Counted from the stretch's first letter, positions 1 to 8,703 are shown. The stretch: DNA of 64,000 nt from Bhargavaea ullalensis (GCF_040545425.1 NZ_JBEPLW010000005.1), one strand, 5' to 3'. Made by a program: numbers and translations. The notes: generated from the sequence alone by a model not told the origin.

Positions 1-260
1 AGCTGAGCCTGCTCGGCGAGGCCCAAAAGCTGCTGAGGCCGGGCGGGATCCTCGTCTACAGCACGTGCACGGTGGACCGGGAAGAAAACAGGGAAACGGC
101 CGCAAGGTTCCTTAAAGCATTCCCGGACATGGAGAAGCTCGGACTGGGCAATGTCCTTCCGGATGGGCTTCGCCTTGAAGACGGGATGCTCCAGGTTTTG
201 CCGCAGGATTTCGGCGGCGACGGGTTCTTCGTCGCCGCATTCAGGAAACGAACGGAATGA
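1..260 (+). CDS. rsmB: 16S rRNA (cytosine-967-C5)-methyltransferase RsmB, 3' end only
   Basis: The window opens inside this gene; the readable frame begins at base 3 and stops at 258-260. The visible C-terminal part, about 85 residues, contains LRPGGILVYSTCTVDREEN. This is the motif of the RsmB/NOP2/Sun family around the second active-site cysteine. The enzyme uses S-adenosylmethionine to methylate C967 of 16S rRNA. The gene lies 35 nt upstream of prpC, as in B. subtilis. The N-terminal RNA-binding (NusB-like) domain lies outside the window and cannot be checked. Confidence 0.88.
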   Translation, partial: LSLLGEAQKLLRPGGILVYSTCTVDREENRETAARFLKAFPDMEKLGLGNVLPDGLRLEDGMLQVLPQDFGGDGFFVAAFRKRTE

Positions 261-295
261 GCCGCCGGCACCTGCCGGGGAAGCGGGGGATTCAT

Positions 296-1057
296 TTGGA
301 ATTTGCAGTGCGAACACATGTAGGAATGAAAAGGCGGATCAACGAGGACCATGCATCCGTTTTTACAAGAGAAAACGGCCGTATTCTTTTGGCGATCGTC
401 GCCGACGGAATGGGCGGCCATAAAGGCGGAGACACGGCGAGCCGCATGGCGGTGGAGGGCATGAAGCGGAAGTTCGAGGAAGCCGACATCGTCACGCTCT
501 CGACGCATGAAGGCCGGGCCGCCTGGCTGTCCGGCACGGCCGAGCTTCTCAACCGCGAACTGTACGAGCATTCGCTTGAACACGAAGAATGCCGGGGGAT
601 GGGCACGACGCTGGAGGCGGCGATCGTCTCGGGTGCCGAGGCGACAGTCTGCCATCTCGGGGACAGCCGGACCTATCTCATCCGCCGCGACGGTGCAGTG
701 CAGCTGACGAAAGACCACTCCCTCGTGAATATGCTCGTGGAGAACGGGGAAATCACGGAAGAGGAAGCGGTGCTGCATCCGAAGCGCAATGTGATCATGA
801 AAGCGCTCGGGACCGATGCGGAAGCGGAGCCGGACATCCTGCCTGCCGAGCTCGATCGCGGCACGGCGCTTCTTCTCTGTTCTGACGGACTGAGCAACAA
901 GCTGACCGGAAACGAAATGGCGGATGCGGTCCTTTCGGGCGGCACGGCCGGTGAACGGGCGGATGCGCTCGTCGGCACCGCGAATGAACGGGGCGGGGAA
1001 GACAATATTTCCGTCGTCCTCGTGGACCGCGGTGTCCGGGAGGGGGATGTCCGATGA
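296..1057 (+). CDS. prpC: PP2C-family Ser/Thr protein phosphatase PrpC (Stp)
   Basis: This is a metal-dependent phosphatase that reverses phosphorylation by the adjacent kinase PrkC. From a TTG start at 296 it is 253 residues, the usual length. The PP2C metal ligands are visible: NED with Asp18 and ADGMGGH with Asp37, then a GDSR motif and the C-terminal GGEDNISVV block. An upstream in-frame ATG at 257 overlaps the rsmB stop. It would add 13 residues that look unlike the family, while the TTG follows a G-rich ribosome site and gives an N terminus matching known PrpC proteins. The stop overlaps the prkC start by 4 nt, so the two are translationally coupled. Confidence 0.95.
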   Translation: MEFAVRTHVGMKRRINEDHASVFTRENGRILLAIVADGMGGHKGGDTASRMAVEGMKRKFEEADIVTLSTHEGRAAWLSGTAELLNRELYEHSLEHEECRGMGTTLEAAIVSGAEATVCHLGDSRTYLIRRDGAVQLTKDHSLVNMLVENGEITEEEAVLHPKRNVIMKALGTDAEAEPDILPAELDRGTALLLCSDGLSNKLTGNEMADAVLSGGTAGERADALVGTANERGGEDNISVVLVDRGVREGDVR

Positions 1058-3000
1058 TCGGAAAGCGGATCAGCGGGCGCTATGAAGTCCTCGGCCTGCT
1101 CGGCGGCGGCGGGATGTCCACGGTTTATCTTGCCAGGGATATGATCCTGGACCGCCCGGTCGCAATCAAAATCCTCCGATACGACCTGGCGGACGAAGAA
1201 GAATTGAGGAAGCGGTTCCACCGGGAAGCGCTGTCCGCCACGAGTCTCATCCACCCGAACATCGTCAACATTTACGATGTCGGGGAAGACGGAGACCTTC
1301 ACTATCTGGTCATGGAGTATGTAGAGGGACAGACCCTCAAAGAATATATTCAGGAAAAAGCCCCTCTTCCCGCCGCCCGCGCAGTGGACATCATGATGCA
1401 GCTGTGCGAAGGGATTTCCGCAGCCCATCTTCACGGCATCATCCACCGCGACATCAAGCCGCAGAACATCTTGATGGACCTTGACGGGAACGTGAAGCTC
1501 ACCGACTTCGGCATCGCGATGGCGCTTTCCGCCACGGCGCTCACCCGCACGAATTCCGTCATGGGGACCGTGCATTACCTCTCGCCGGAGCAGGCACGCG
1601 GCGGCATTGCGACAAAGCGGTCGGATTTGTATTCGCTCGGCATCGTCCTCTATGAAATGCTGACCGGAAAGCTCCCGTTTTCCGGGGAGTCGCCGGTGTC
1701 GATCGCCCTGAAACACCTCCAGGAAGAGACGCCGCCGGTCAGGGATGAGCGGCCGGATATTCCGCAGAGCCTGGAAAATGTCATTTTGAAGGCAACCGCA
1801 AAAGACGCGGCGCACCGGTATCCGTCCGCCGAGGCGATGCTGAAGGACCTCAGGACCGTGCTGTCGCCGGAGCGCAAGGACGAGGCAAAGTTCATCCCGC
1901 CTCCCCCTGATGACGATGCGACGAAGGCGATGCCGGCCATCCGGGATCTGCCGGGTGCGGATCCGGGGGACACCCGGGTGCCCGAACCCGCAGCACCGGC
2001 AACCGCCGTGCCGCCGGTGCCGAAAGAAGAGAAAAAAAGGAAAAAGAAAAAATGGCCCTGGCTCATCGGAGGCGTCGTCCTCCTCGCTGCGCTCGTGGCC
2101 ATCCTGCTTTATTCGCTCGGTGTGTTTGCCCCGAAACAGGCGGATGTGCCCGATGTCGCCGGCAAGCCGCTCGAGGAAGCGGTGTCGCTCATACAGGATG
2201 CAGGATTTGAAATCGGCAAGCAGACCGAAGAAAATTCGCCCGACGTGGAAAAAGGCGCCGTGATCCGCACTTCACCGGCGGCAGGCAAGACGAGAGACCT
2301 TGGAACCGGGATCGACCTGGTCGTCAGCGCAGGGGAAAAGCCCGTCAAACTGACCGACTTCACCGGCCGCGACCTGGATTCCATTTCGGATATCCTGGAT
2401 GAATTCGGCTTTAAAAACGTCCGGACCGAGAACGAGTTTTCCGATGAGCCGGAGGGGACCATCATCCGCCAGGATCCAAAAGCGGAAGAGGAGATCATCC
2501 CTTCCGAAACCGAGCTCGTCCTGACCTTGAGCAGCGGCATCGAGAAAATCAAGACGAAGGATTTGTCCGGATTCGATGAGGCCGAGCTGAATGAATACGC
2601 CCGGACTTCCGGCTTCAACATCCGGATCACGGCGGAACGTCCATCCGATTCGGTCGAGGCGGGGAAGGTCATTTCCCAGGAGCCGGCAGCCGGAACGGAA
2701 CTGGAGCGCGGAGAGACGATCCAGGTGGTGCTTTCCAAAGGTCCTGAGTCCAATCCGGTCAAGACGTTCATCCAGGGCGTCACAATCCCGTATGAGCCGG
2801 CGGAAGAAGGCGCCGAGCAAACCGTGACCATCTATATCAGTGACCTGTCGCACAAAATCGAGGAACCTGCCGAAGAGTTCAAGATCACGGAAGACACGAC
2901 AAAGCGGATCCGCATGGAGATCAAGGAAGGCGGAAGCGCCTCGTACCGGATCGAACGGGACGGCCAGGTCATTGCCGAGGAGACGATCCCGTATGAATGA
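1054..3000 (+). CDS. prkC: Membrane Ser/Thr protein kinase PrkC with PASTA repeats
   Basis: This 648-residue protein has a cytoplasmic Hanks-type kinase domain at about 1-270: glycine loop LLGGGGMSTVY, Lys39, HRDIKPQN with Asp133, and DFG with Asp151. A Pro-rich linker and a very basic stretch (328-333) precede one membrane segment at about 334-356. Three extracellular PASTA repeats cover about 363-565, followed by a beta-rich C-terminal domain. PASTA kinases sense muropeptides or lipid II and control growth, and in Bacillus also spore germination. The Thr-rich activation loop (TALTRTNSVMGT) fits autophosphorylation. It overlaps prpC by 4 nt and rsgA follows after 29 nt. Confidence 0.96.
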   Translation: MIGKRISGRYEVLGLLGGGGMSTVYLARDMILDRPVAIKILRYDLADEEELRKRFHREALSATSLIHPNIVNIYDVGEDGDLHYLVMEYVEGQTLKEYIQEKAPLPAARAVDIMMQLCEGISAAHLHGIIHRDIKPQNILMDLDGNVKLTDFGIAMALSATALTRTNSVMGTVHYLSPEQARGGIATKRSDLYSLGIVLYEMLTGKLPFSGESPVSIALKHLQEETPPVRDERPDIPQSLENVILKATAKDAAHRYPSAEAMLKDLRTVLSPERKDEAKFIPPPPDDDATKAMPAIRDLPGADPGDTRVPEPAAPATAVPPVPKEEKKRKKKKWPWLIGGVVLLAALVAILLYSLGVFAPKQADVPDVAGKPLEEAVSLIQDAGFEIGKQTEENSPDVEKGAVIRTSPAAGKTRDLGTGIDLVVSAGEKPVKLTDFTGRDLDSISDILDEFGFKNVRTENEFSDEPEGTIIRQDPKAEEEIIPSETELVLTLSSGIEKIKTKDLSGFDEAELNEYARTSGFNIRITAERPSDSVEAGKVISQEPAAGTELERGETIQVVLSKGPESNPVKTFIQGVTIPYEPAEEGAEQTVTIYISDLSHKIEEPAEEFKITEDTTKRIRMEIKEGGSASYRIERDGQVIAEETIPYE

Positions 3001-3029
3001 CGGCGGACAAGGAAAGGGAAGGTGAAAGT

Positions 3030-3917
3030 TTGGAGAACGGACAGATCCGAAAAGCGCTGAGCGGATTTTACTACGTGTACGACAACGGCCGGGTCATCCG
3101 AAGCCGGGGAAGGGGCGTGTTCCGCAACCGGGGGGTGACCCCGCTCGTCGGCGACTTCGTGGACTATGAGGCGGACGGGGACAATGACGCCGTGATCACG
3201 CACGTCCACGAGCGGAAAAACGAACTTGTCCGGCCCCCGATCGCCAACGTCGATCAGGCGCTGCTCGTTTTTTCAATGAAAGAACCCGACTTTGCACCGA
3301 GGCTGCTGGACCGCTTCCTGACGGTCATCGAATCGTACGGAGTGGAGCCGATCATCTGCCTGACCAAAGGGGACCTGCTCGGCGAAGAAGATTCCAGGAA
3401 GCTCCGGCCGTATGTTGATTACTACAGTGGAATCGGCTATCCGGTCATTGAAACCCGGATCGGGGACGACGGGCTCGCAGCAACAATCCGGCCGTTCCTG
3501 GAGGGGAAGACGACCGTCCTCACCGGTCAGTCCGGGGTCGGGAAGTCAACGCTTTTGAACTCGCTCATGCCGGAGCTGGAACTGAAGACGGACGAGATTT
3601 CGGATGCGCTCGGCCGCGGGCGCCATACGACCCGCCATGTGGAGCTCATCGAATACGGCGGCGGCCTCGTGGCGGACACGCCCGGATTCAGCTCTCTTGA
3701 TTTTGAACATATGGAAAAAGAAGACCTGTCGGATTGTTTCATCGAGTTTGCCGAGCTGTCCGAACAGTGCAAGTTCAGGGGCTGCCTGCACCTGAAAGAA
3801 CCGAAATGCGCAGTGAAGGCCGCAGTCGAAGCCGGGGATGCCGCCCGGTTCCGCTACGACGACTATGTGCTGTTCCTGCAGGAAATCATTGACCGAAAGC
3901 CGAGGTATCCTTCATGA
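3030..3917 (+). CDS. rsgA: Ribosome small-subunit GTPase RsgA (CpgA)
   Basis: This is a circularly permuted GTPase that assists late 30S maturation. At 295 residues it has an N-terminal OB fold. The G motifs are permuted: G4 LTKGD (111-115), then G1 GQSGVGKST (166-174), then G3 DTPG (216-219). A C-terminal zinc motif uses Cys247, Cys252, His254 and Cys260. I chose the TTG at 3030, with AAGGTGA just upstream, because it yields an N terminus (ENGQIRKALSGFYYV) like that of other RsgA proteins. The in-frame ATG at 2997 would add 11 residues. The stop overlaps the rpe start by 4 nt. Confidence 0.96.
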   Translation: MENGQIRKALSGFYYVYDNGRVIRSRGRGVFRNRGVTPLVGDFVDYEADGDNDAVITHVHERKNELVRPPIANVDQALLVFSMKEPDFAPRLLDRFLTVIESYGVEPIICLTKGDLLGEEDSRKLRPYVDYYSGIGYPVIETRIGDDGLAATIRPFLEGKTTVLTGQSGVGKSTLLNSLMPELELKTDEISDALGRGRHTTRHVELIEYGGGLVADTPGFSSLDFEHMEKEDLSDCFIEFAELSEQCKFRGCLHLKEPKCAVKAAVEAGDAARFRYDDYVLFLQEIIDRKPRYPS

Positions 3918-4579
3918 TCAAAATCGCACCCTCCATCTTGTCCGCAGACTTCGCAAAACTGGCAGAAGAAGTGAAAGAAGTCGAACGTGCGGGCGCAGAC
4001 TATATCCATATCGATGTCATGGACGGCCATTTCGTTCCGAACATCACATTTGGCCCGCTGGCCGTCCGGGCGCTCCGTCCCGTGACGGAGCTGCCGCTTG
4101 ACGTTCACCTCATGATCGAGAATCCGGACCGCTATATCCCGGAATTTGCTGAAGCGGGGGCGGACATCATCACCGTGCATGCAGAAGCATGCCCGCATCT
4201 GCACAGAACCGTCCAGCTCATCCGCTCGCACGGCGTGAAGGCGGGGGTCGTGCTGAACCCGCACACACCGCCGGATGTGCTGGATTATGTGATCGGCGAG
4301 CTGGACATGGTCCTGATCATGACGGTGAACCCCGGTTTCGGCGGACAGTCGTTCATCCGGGAAGTCGTGCCGAAGATCGAGCGCACTGCGGCCATGATCA
4401 AAGAACGCGGCCTGGACACCGAAATTGAAGTGGACGGCGGCGTCACCGAAGACACCGTCGCCGAATGTGCGCGTGCCGGCGCCACGGTATTCGTCGCCGG
4501 TTCCGCCATCTTCGGGAAGGAAGACCGGCCGGCCGCCCTTCAGGGAATCCGGAACGCGGCTGCAGCTGCCCTGCAATGA
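3914..4579 (+). CDS. rpe: Ribulose-phosphate 3-epimerase
   Basis: This enzyme interconverts ribulose-5-phosphate and xylulose-5-phosphate in the pentose phosphate pathway. The 221-residue TIM barrel carries the family blocks: APSILSADF at the N terminus, HIDVMDGHFVPN with the metal-binding His and Asp, the LDVHLMIE strand, MTVNPGFGGQ, and the EVDGG phosphate and metal site. It overlaps rsgA and thiN by 4 nt each, so rsgA-rpe-thiN is read as one coupled unit, as in other Bacillales. Confidence 0.97.
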   Translation: MIKIAPSILSADFAKLAEEVKEVERAGADYIHIDVMDGHFVPNITFGPLAVRALRPVTELPLDVHLMIENPDRYIPEFAEAGADIITVHAEACPHLHRTVQLIRSHGVKAGVVLNPHTPPDVLDYVIGELDMVLIMTVNPGFGGQSFIREVVPKIERTAAMIKERGLDTEIEVDGGVTEDTVAECARAGATVFVAGSAIFGKEDRPAALQGIRNAAAAALQ

Positions 4580-5232
4580 CGGCGGAAGCGGTGATCGTGG
4601 CGGGGGGCCCAAAGAGCGGCATCCCGCCGCTTGAAAACCTCTCCCGGCCGGATGCCGTGTTTTACGGAGCCGACCGGGGAGCGCTGCGTCTTGTGAGGAG
4701 CGGGATCCGACCGGTCGTTTCCGTCGGTGATTTTGACTCTGTTTCGGAGCTGGAGCTCGAGGAGATCCGTTCGGGGAGCGGCCGTCTTCTCCGGATGCCG
4801 GCGGAAAAAGACGAAACCGACACCGAGCTGGCGCTGCTTGAGGCGGTGGCTGCGGGGCCGGATCGGATCACGCTGACCGGTGTGACGGGCGGCCGGCTTG
4901 ACCACGCCCAGTCCGCCCTGCACGCGGTATGCCGGTTGCAGGCCGCCCATCCGGAGATCCGCTTCAGGATCCTCGACCGGTTCAATGAGCTGACTTTTCT
5001 GCTCCCCGGGGAGAACAGGATCAGAAAGCGGGCGGAATTTCCTTATGTCTCTTTCTTTTCTTTCGGGGAACGGGTGGAGGGGATGACCCTTCGCGGGTTC
5101 CGCTATGAAGCGGACGGCGGCCTTCTCTTGCCGGGCACGACCCTATATACGAGCAATGAGCTGCTTTCGGAGGTCTGTACTATCTCATTCCAGACAGGCA
5201 TATGTTTGATGATAAGAAGCACCGATGCCTGA
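4576..5232 (+). CDS. thiN: Thiamine pyrophosphokinase
   Basis: This enzyme transfers pyrophosphate from ATP to thiamine to make thiamine diphosphate. The ATG at 4576 overlaps the rpe stop and gives 218 residues, the normal size. Recognisable motifs are GADRGALRL, the metal-binding SVGDFDSV (49-56), the KDETDTELAL block (78-87) that binds substrate and Mg, and TGVTGGRLDH. A longer reading from 4465 would run back into rpe in a shadow frame and is not supported. spoVM follows 14 nt after the stop. Confidence 0.95.
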   Translation: MTAEAVIVAGGPKSGIPPLENLSRPDAVFYGADRGALRLVRSGIRPVVSVGDFDSVSELELEEIRSGSGRLLRMPAEKDETDTELALLEAVAAGPDRITLTGVTGGRLDHAQSALHAVCRLQAAHPEIRFRILDRFNELTFLLPGENRIRKRAEFPYVSFFSFGERVEGMTLRGFRYEADGGLLLPGTTLYTSNELLSEVCTISFQTGICLMIRSTDA

Positions 5233-5246
5233 AAGGAGCGGAAAAA

Positions 5247-5387
5247 ATGAGAGTGTACACGTTCCGGCTGCCCAAAATGGTGAGCAGCGTTGCTAGAAGA
5301 TGCATGCAGCTGTTCTTCAAGGAGGAAAGCAGCAGCAGTGCCCCGACCGTCCAAAAGAAGAAGCGCAAACGCAAAATGCCGGGCTGA
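5247..5387 (+). CDS. spoVM: Stage V sporulation protein SpoVM-like, with basic C-terminal extension
   Basis: This is a 46-codon gene behind a good ribosome site (AAAGGAG). Its first 26 residues (MRVYTFRLPKMVSSVARRCM and on) align without gaps with the 26-residue B. subtilis SpoVM, including Pro9 in the LPK motif. SpoVM is an amphipathic helix that marks the convex forespore membrane and anchors SpoIVA and the coat. The location between thiN and convergent rpmB is the conserved one. The odd feature is a further 20 residues: a Ser-rich linker and then a Lys/Arg-rich tail ending KMPG. The last codons form the left arm of the terminator that follows. Confidence 0.85.
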   Translation: MRVYTFRLPKMVSSVARRCMQLFFKEESSSSAPTVQKKKRKRKMPG

Positions 5388-5409
5388 CATTATGTCAGCC
5401 CGGCATTTT
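5373..5409. terminator. Bidirectional terminator shared by spoVM and rpmB
   Basis: Two 18-nt arms (5373-5390 and 5392-5409) are perfect inverted complements. The outer ends are A4 and T4, so each strand has a T-tract. It lies between convergent spoVM (+) and rpmB (-), and its left arm overlaps the last spoVM codons and stop. Confidence 0.92.
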
Positions 5410-5427
5410 CACTTGCTTTATCAAAGG

Positions 5428-5616
5428 TCACACACGCTCGACTTTGCCGGATTTCAGCGCACGGGCGGATACCCATACACGCTTCGGCTTGCCATCGACC
5501 ATGATGCGCACTTTCTGGAGGTTGGCACCCCAAGTGCGGCGGTTGGCGTTCATAGCGTGGGAGCGCTTGTTGCCTGCAACGGCTTTGCGTCCGGTCACTA
5601 CACATTGCTTGGACAT
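5428..5616 (-). CDS. rpmB: 50S ribosomal protein L28
   Basis: This is the only minus-strand gene in the window. The 62-residue product begins MSKQCVVTGRKAVAGNKRSHAMN and ends with a VSARALKSGKV block, typical of L28. The start at 5616 follows a strong GAGGAGGG ribosome site read on the minus strand; a longer reading with 17 extra residues is not family-like. There is no CxxC zinc pair, so it is of the zinc-independent type. The minus orientation between spoVM and yloU matches B. subtilis. Confidence 0.97.
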   Translation of the reverse strand: MSKQCVVTGRKAVAGNKRSHAMNANRRTWGANLQKVRIMVDGKPKRVWVSARALKSGKVERV

Positions 5617-5682
5617 ATGATTTCCCTCCTCTTCGGTGAAGATGAAGACGGTTCTTCCTTGCGTCATCTCACATACTAAAAT

Positions 5683-5711
5683 AATTTATCACAAAGAGGG
5701 AGCCGTTGCAA
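5683..5711 (-). promoter_or_regulatory. Candidate sigma-A promoter of rpmB
   Basis: Read on the minus strand, TTGCAA (5706-5711) is separated by 17 nt from TAAATT (5683-5688), about 70 nt upstream of the rpmB start. The -10 box is only a fair match. Confidence 0.5.
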
Positions 5712-5776
5712 CACGAAACAGGGAGTTCATCAAGAAAAAAACCTTTACACTGCGAAAGACCCCGTCGGGATGCGCC

Positions 5777-5805
5777 TTTTCTAATAGTGGACGGTATAGT
5801 ACAAT
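5777..5805 (+). promoter_or_regulatory. Candidate sigma-A promoter of yloU-fakA
   Basis: A good -10 box TACAAT (5800-5805) lies 35 nt upstream of yloU. The matching -35 position, TTTTCT at 5777-5782 with 17-nt spacing, is weak. This is the only plausible promoter in the divergent rpmB/yloU gap. Confidence 0.4.
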
Positions 5806-5840
5806 GACGATAGTCAAATTGGACTTTAGGAGGCGTTACC

Positions 5841-6203
5841 ATGTCGATCGGACTGGAAAATGAATTCGGCAAAATTGAAATTTCGAATGATGTGATCGCC
5901 CAGGCGGCCGGCGGCGCAGCCGTTGAATGCTATGGAATCGTCGGAATGGCATCGAGGCATCAGATCCGCGATGGCCTGACTGATATTCTCCGGAAAGAGA
6001 ACTTCACCAAAGGCGTCATCGTGCGAAATGTCGGCGATGACCTCCATATCGACATGTATGTGATCGTCGGGTACGGAACGAAAATTACCGAAGTCGCTTA
6101 CCAGGTCCAGTCAAAAGTGAAATATACGCTGAGCAGGCTGCTCGGAATGGCGGTAGGCTCCGTCAACATTTTTGTCCAGGGAGTCCGTGTGACGAACCTG
6201 TAA
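5841..6203 (+). CDS. yloU: Asp23/Gls24 family envelope stress protein YloU
   Basis: This 120-residue Asp23-family protein (MSIGLENEFGKIEISNDVIAQ, then a GIVGMASR block, and YVIVGYGTKITEVAYQVQ near the middle) sits immediately upstream of fakA, its universal neighbour in Bacillales. The family is linked to membrane homeostasis and cell-envelope stress, but its biochemical activity is not established. A ribosome site TAGGAGG precedes the ATG, and the fakA start follows after 19 nt behind AAAGGAGGA. Confidence 0.93.
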   Translation: MSIGLENEFGKIEISNDVIAQAAGGAAVECYGIVGMASRHQIRDGLTDILRKENFTKGVIVRNVGDDLHIDMYVIVGYGTKITEVAYQVQSKVKYTLSRLLGMAVGSVNIFVQGVRVTNL

Positions 6204-6222
6204 AAGGAGGAAGCGAACGGTT

Positions 6223-7887
6223 ATGAAACATTTAAACGGGCATCGATTTGCGGAGATGGTGAAGATGGGCTCCCATCACCTGTCCGATAACGCAGATTAC
6301 GTTGATTCGCTCAACGTGTTCCCGGTCCCGGACGGCGACACGGGAACGAATATGAACTTGTCCATGACTTCCGGCGCAAAAGAAACGGAACGCGTCGCAG
6401 AAGATCATATCGGCAAAACCGCGCAGGCTTTGGCGAAGGGTCTCCTGATGGGCGCCCGCGGAAACTCGGGCGTCATCCTGTCCCAGCTTTTCCGTGGCTT
6501 CAGCAAGGAGATCGAGCAGGAGGAAGAGCTGACCGCCAAAACATTCGCAGGCGCTTTCCAGGCAGGCGTGGACACGGCCTATAAGGCGGTCATGAAGCCG
6601 GTGGAAGGGACCATCCTGACAGTCGCGAAAGACGCGGCAAGAAAAGCGGTCGAAACGGCCGAGGCAGATGAAGACCTCATTCGTGTCATGGAAGCGCTCA
6701 CCGACGAAGCCAGGGCATCCCTCAAGCGCACGCCGGACCTGCTGCCCGTATTGAAGGAAGTCGGCGTTGTCGACAGCGGCGGACAGGGACTCGTGTTCGT
6801 CTATGAAGGATTCCTCGCGGCGATGAAGGGCGAAAAGCTTCCCGAGCGCAGCGCAGAAGTTTCGATGGACGACCTCATCAGCGCCGAGCACCACAAAAGT
6901 GTGCAGGCCTTCATGGATACATCCGACATCGAATTCGGCTACTGCACGGAGTTCATGGTGCGCTTTGAAAAGGACAAGACGGAGAACCATCCGTTCGATG
7001 AACAGAAATTCCGCGAAGACCTGAGCGGATATGGAGATTCGCTGCTCGTCATCTCGGATGACGAACTCGCAAAAGTACATATCCACTCCGAAGAGCCGGG
7101 CGACGTGCTCACCTACGGCCAACGGTACGGCAGTCTCATCAACATCAAAATCGAGAACATGCGCCAGCAGCACACCGCAATCGTCGGGGAAGGCCACCGG
7201 GCAGAACGGCCGGCAAAGACTGGCGAGACCCATCCGTATGCCGTCATCACGGTGTCGATGGGACCGGGGATCGCAGAACTCTTCAAGAGCATCGGTGCCT
7301 CCGCGGTGATCGAAGGCGGCCAGACGATGAATCCGTCGACAGAAGACATCGTTGAAGCGATCCGCCGGGTCGGCGCCGAACGGGCGCTTATCCTGCCGAA
7401 CAACAAGAACATCATCATGGCTGCCGAACAGGCGGCGGAAATGGCCGGAATCGAAGCGGCCGTCGTGCCGACAAAGACGGTGCCGCAGGGCCTGGCGGCC
7501 ATTCTTGCATTCAATCCGGAAGCCACTGTCGAGGAAAATGCCAATGCGATGACATCCGCTTTTTCCCATGTGCGGACAGGCCAGGTGACTACGGCGGTTC
7601 GCGACACCACAATCGACGGCGTCGCCATCCAAAAAGACGACTTCATGGCGATTGCGGAAGGGAAAATCGTCAAGTCCGGGGCTTCTCTCGACGAAGTGAC
7701 CCGGTCCCTGCTCGACGGTCTGATCGACGGCGATTCGGAGATTGTGACCATCTTGTACGGCACCGGTGCGACCGCTGAAGAAGCAGAGCGGCTCGCTTCC
7801 CATATCGAAGCAAGCCACCCGGAAGTGGAAGTGGAAATCCACGACGGCAAACAGCCGCTTTACCCGTATATCCTCTCGGTGGAGTGA
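6223..7887 (+). CDS. fakA: Fatty acid kinase catalytic subunit FakA (YloV, DhaL-like)
   Basis: This 554-residue protein has an N-terminal DhaL kinase domain with the ADP/Mg motif FPVPDGDTGTNMN (about 32-44) and GARGNSGVILSQ. A middle domain and a C-terminal DegV-interacting half (ending PLYPYILSVE) follow. FakA phosphorylates fatty acids delivered by a FakB/DegV-type carrier, feeding exogenous acyl chains to PlsX/PlsY. This makes functional sense close to the fapR-plsX operon. No fakB is present in the window. It lies 19 nt after yloU; a hairpin follows the stop. Confidence 0.94.
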   Translation: MKHLNGHRFAEMVKMGSHHLSDNADYVDSLNVFPVPDGDTGTNMNLSMTSGAKETERVAEDHIGKTAQALAKGLLMGARGNSGVILSQLFRGFSKEIEQEEELTAKTFAGAFQAGVDTAYKAVMKPVEGTILTVAKDAARKAVETAEADEDLIRVMEALTDEARASLKRTPDLLPVLKEVGVVDSGGQGLVFVYEGFLAAMKGEKLPERSAEVSMDDLISAEHHKSVQAFMDTSDIEFGYCTEFMVRFEKDKTENHPFDEQKFREDLSGYGDSLLVISDDELAKVHIHSEEPGDVLTYGQRYGSLINIKIENMRQQHTAIVGEGHRAERPAKTGETHPYAVITVSMGPGIAELFKSIGASAVIEGGQTMNPSTEDIVEAIRRVGAERALILPNNKNIIMAAEQAAEMAGIEAAVVPTKTVPQGLAAILAFNPEATVEENANAMTSAFSHVRTGQVTTAVRDTTIDGVAIQKDDFMAIAEGKIVKSGASLDEVTRSLLDGLIDGDSEIVTILYGTGATAEEAERLASHIEASHPEVEVEIHDGKQPLYPYILSVE

Positions 7888-7891
7888 ATGG

Positions 7892-7921
7892 ACGGCGCAC
7901 CGCATTCCGGTGTGCCGTTTC
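7892..7921 (+). terminator. Probable terminator after fakA
   Basis: Eleven-bp arms (7892-7902 and 7908-7918, with one G-U pair) flank a 5-nt loop. The T-tract is only about three bases, so termination may be partial. Confidence 0.55.
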
Positions 7922-7961
7922 AACAAAGCGCCGGAAAGCGCTTTCAAGACGAACGTGTGTT

Positions 7962-7990
7962 TTGAGTCTGGTGCCGAAATCGTGTAAAAT
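7962..7990 (+). promoter_or_regulatory. Sigma-A promoter of the sdaAB-sdaAA-recG unit
   Basis: TTGAGT (7962-7967), a 17-nt spacer and TAAAAT (7985-7990), 34 nt upstream of the sdaAB ATG and after the fakA hairpin. Confidence 0.7.
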
Positions 7991-8024
7991 AAGAAAAGAG
8001 AGTCCTGAAGGAGGACAACCATCG

Positions 8025-8687
8025 ATGAAATTCAGATCAGTGTTCGATATCATCGGCCCGGTCATGGTCGGGCCGTCTTCATCCCATACGGCGGGCGCCG
8101 CCCGGATCGGCCGCGTCGCCAGGACCCTGTTCGGCCGTCAGCCGGAATGGGCGGAAATCCGTTTGTACGGATCGTTTGCCGAGACATACAAAGGCCACGG
8201 AACCGATGTGGCGATTGTCGGCGGCCTGCTTGACTATGATACCGATGACGACCGGATCCGCACGGCCTTTGAAGATGCCGAACGGCTCGGAATGCGGTAT
8301 GAATTCATAGCCGAGGAAGAGGAGCCGGAGCATCCGAACACGGCGAAGCTGCGGATCGGCGACAAAGACGGGGAAATGGAACTGACGGGCATCTCGATCG
8401 GCGGAGGCAAGATGGAAGTGACCGAGCTGAACGGCTTTCCACTCCGTTTGACCGGCCATTATCCGGCGCTTCTCATCGTGCACCATGACCGGCCCGGCGT
8501 GATTGCCGGCGTGAGCAACGCACTGGCCGCCGAGGGCATCAACATCGCCCATATGGAATGCGGCCGGAAAGAAAAAGGGGAGATGGCGCTCATGGTCATC
8601 GAGGTTGACCAGATCATCGACGAGGCCATGATCCGCCTGATCTCCGGACTGGACAATGTGACGCAAGTCTCGATTCTTGCAGACTAA
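8025..8687 (+). CDS. sdaAB: L-serine dehydratase, iron-sulfur-dependent, beta subunit
   Basis: This 220-residue subunit of L-serine ammonia-lyase converts serine to pyruvate and ammonia together with SdaAA. It shows the substrate-side GPSSSHTAGAARIG motif near residues 17-30. A C-terminal ACT domain (PALLIVHHDRPGVIAGVSNALAAEG is its core region) is likely regulatory and may bind serine. The ATG at 8025 has GAAGGAGG upstream; an in-frame upstream ATG would start inside the fakA end and ignore the promoter at 7962-7990. sdaAA follows after 16 nt. Confidence 0.95.
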   Translation: MKFRSVFDIIGPVMVGPSSSHTAGAARIGRVARTLFGRQPEWAEIRLYGSFAETYKGHGTDVAIVGGLLDYDTDDDRIRTAFEDAERLGMRYEFIAEEEEPEHPNTAKLRIGDKDGEMELTGISIGGGKMEVTELNGFPLRLTGHYPALLIVHHDRPGVIAGVSNALAAEGINIAHMECGRKEKGEMALMVIEVDQIIDEAMIRLISGLDNVTQVSILAD

Positions 8688-8703
8688 CAAAGGGGGAATC
8701 CCG

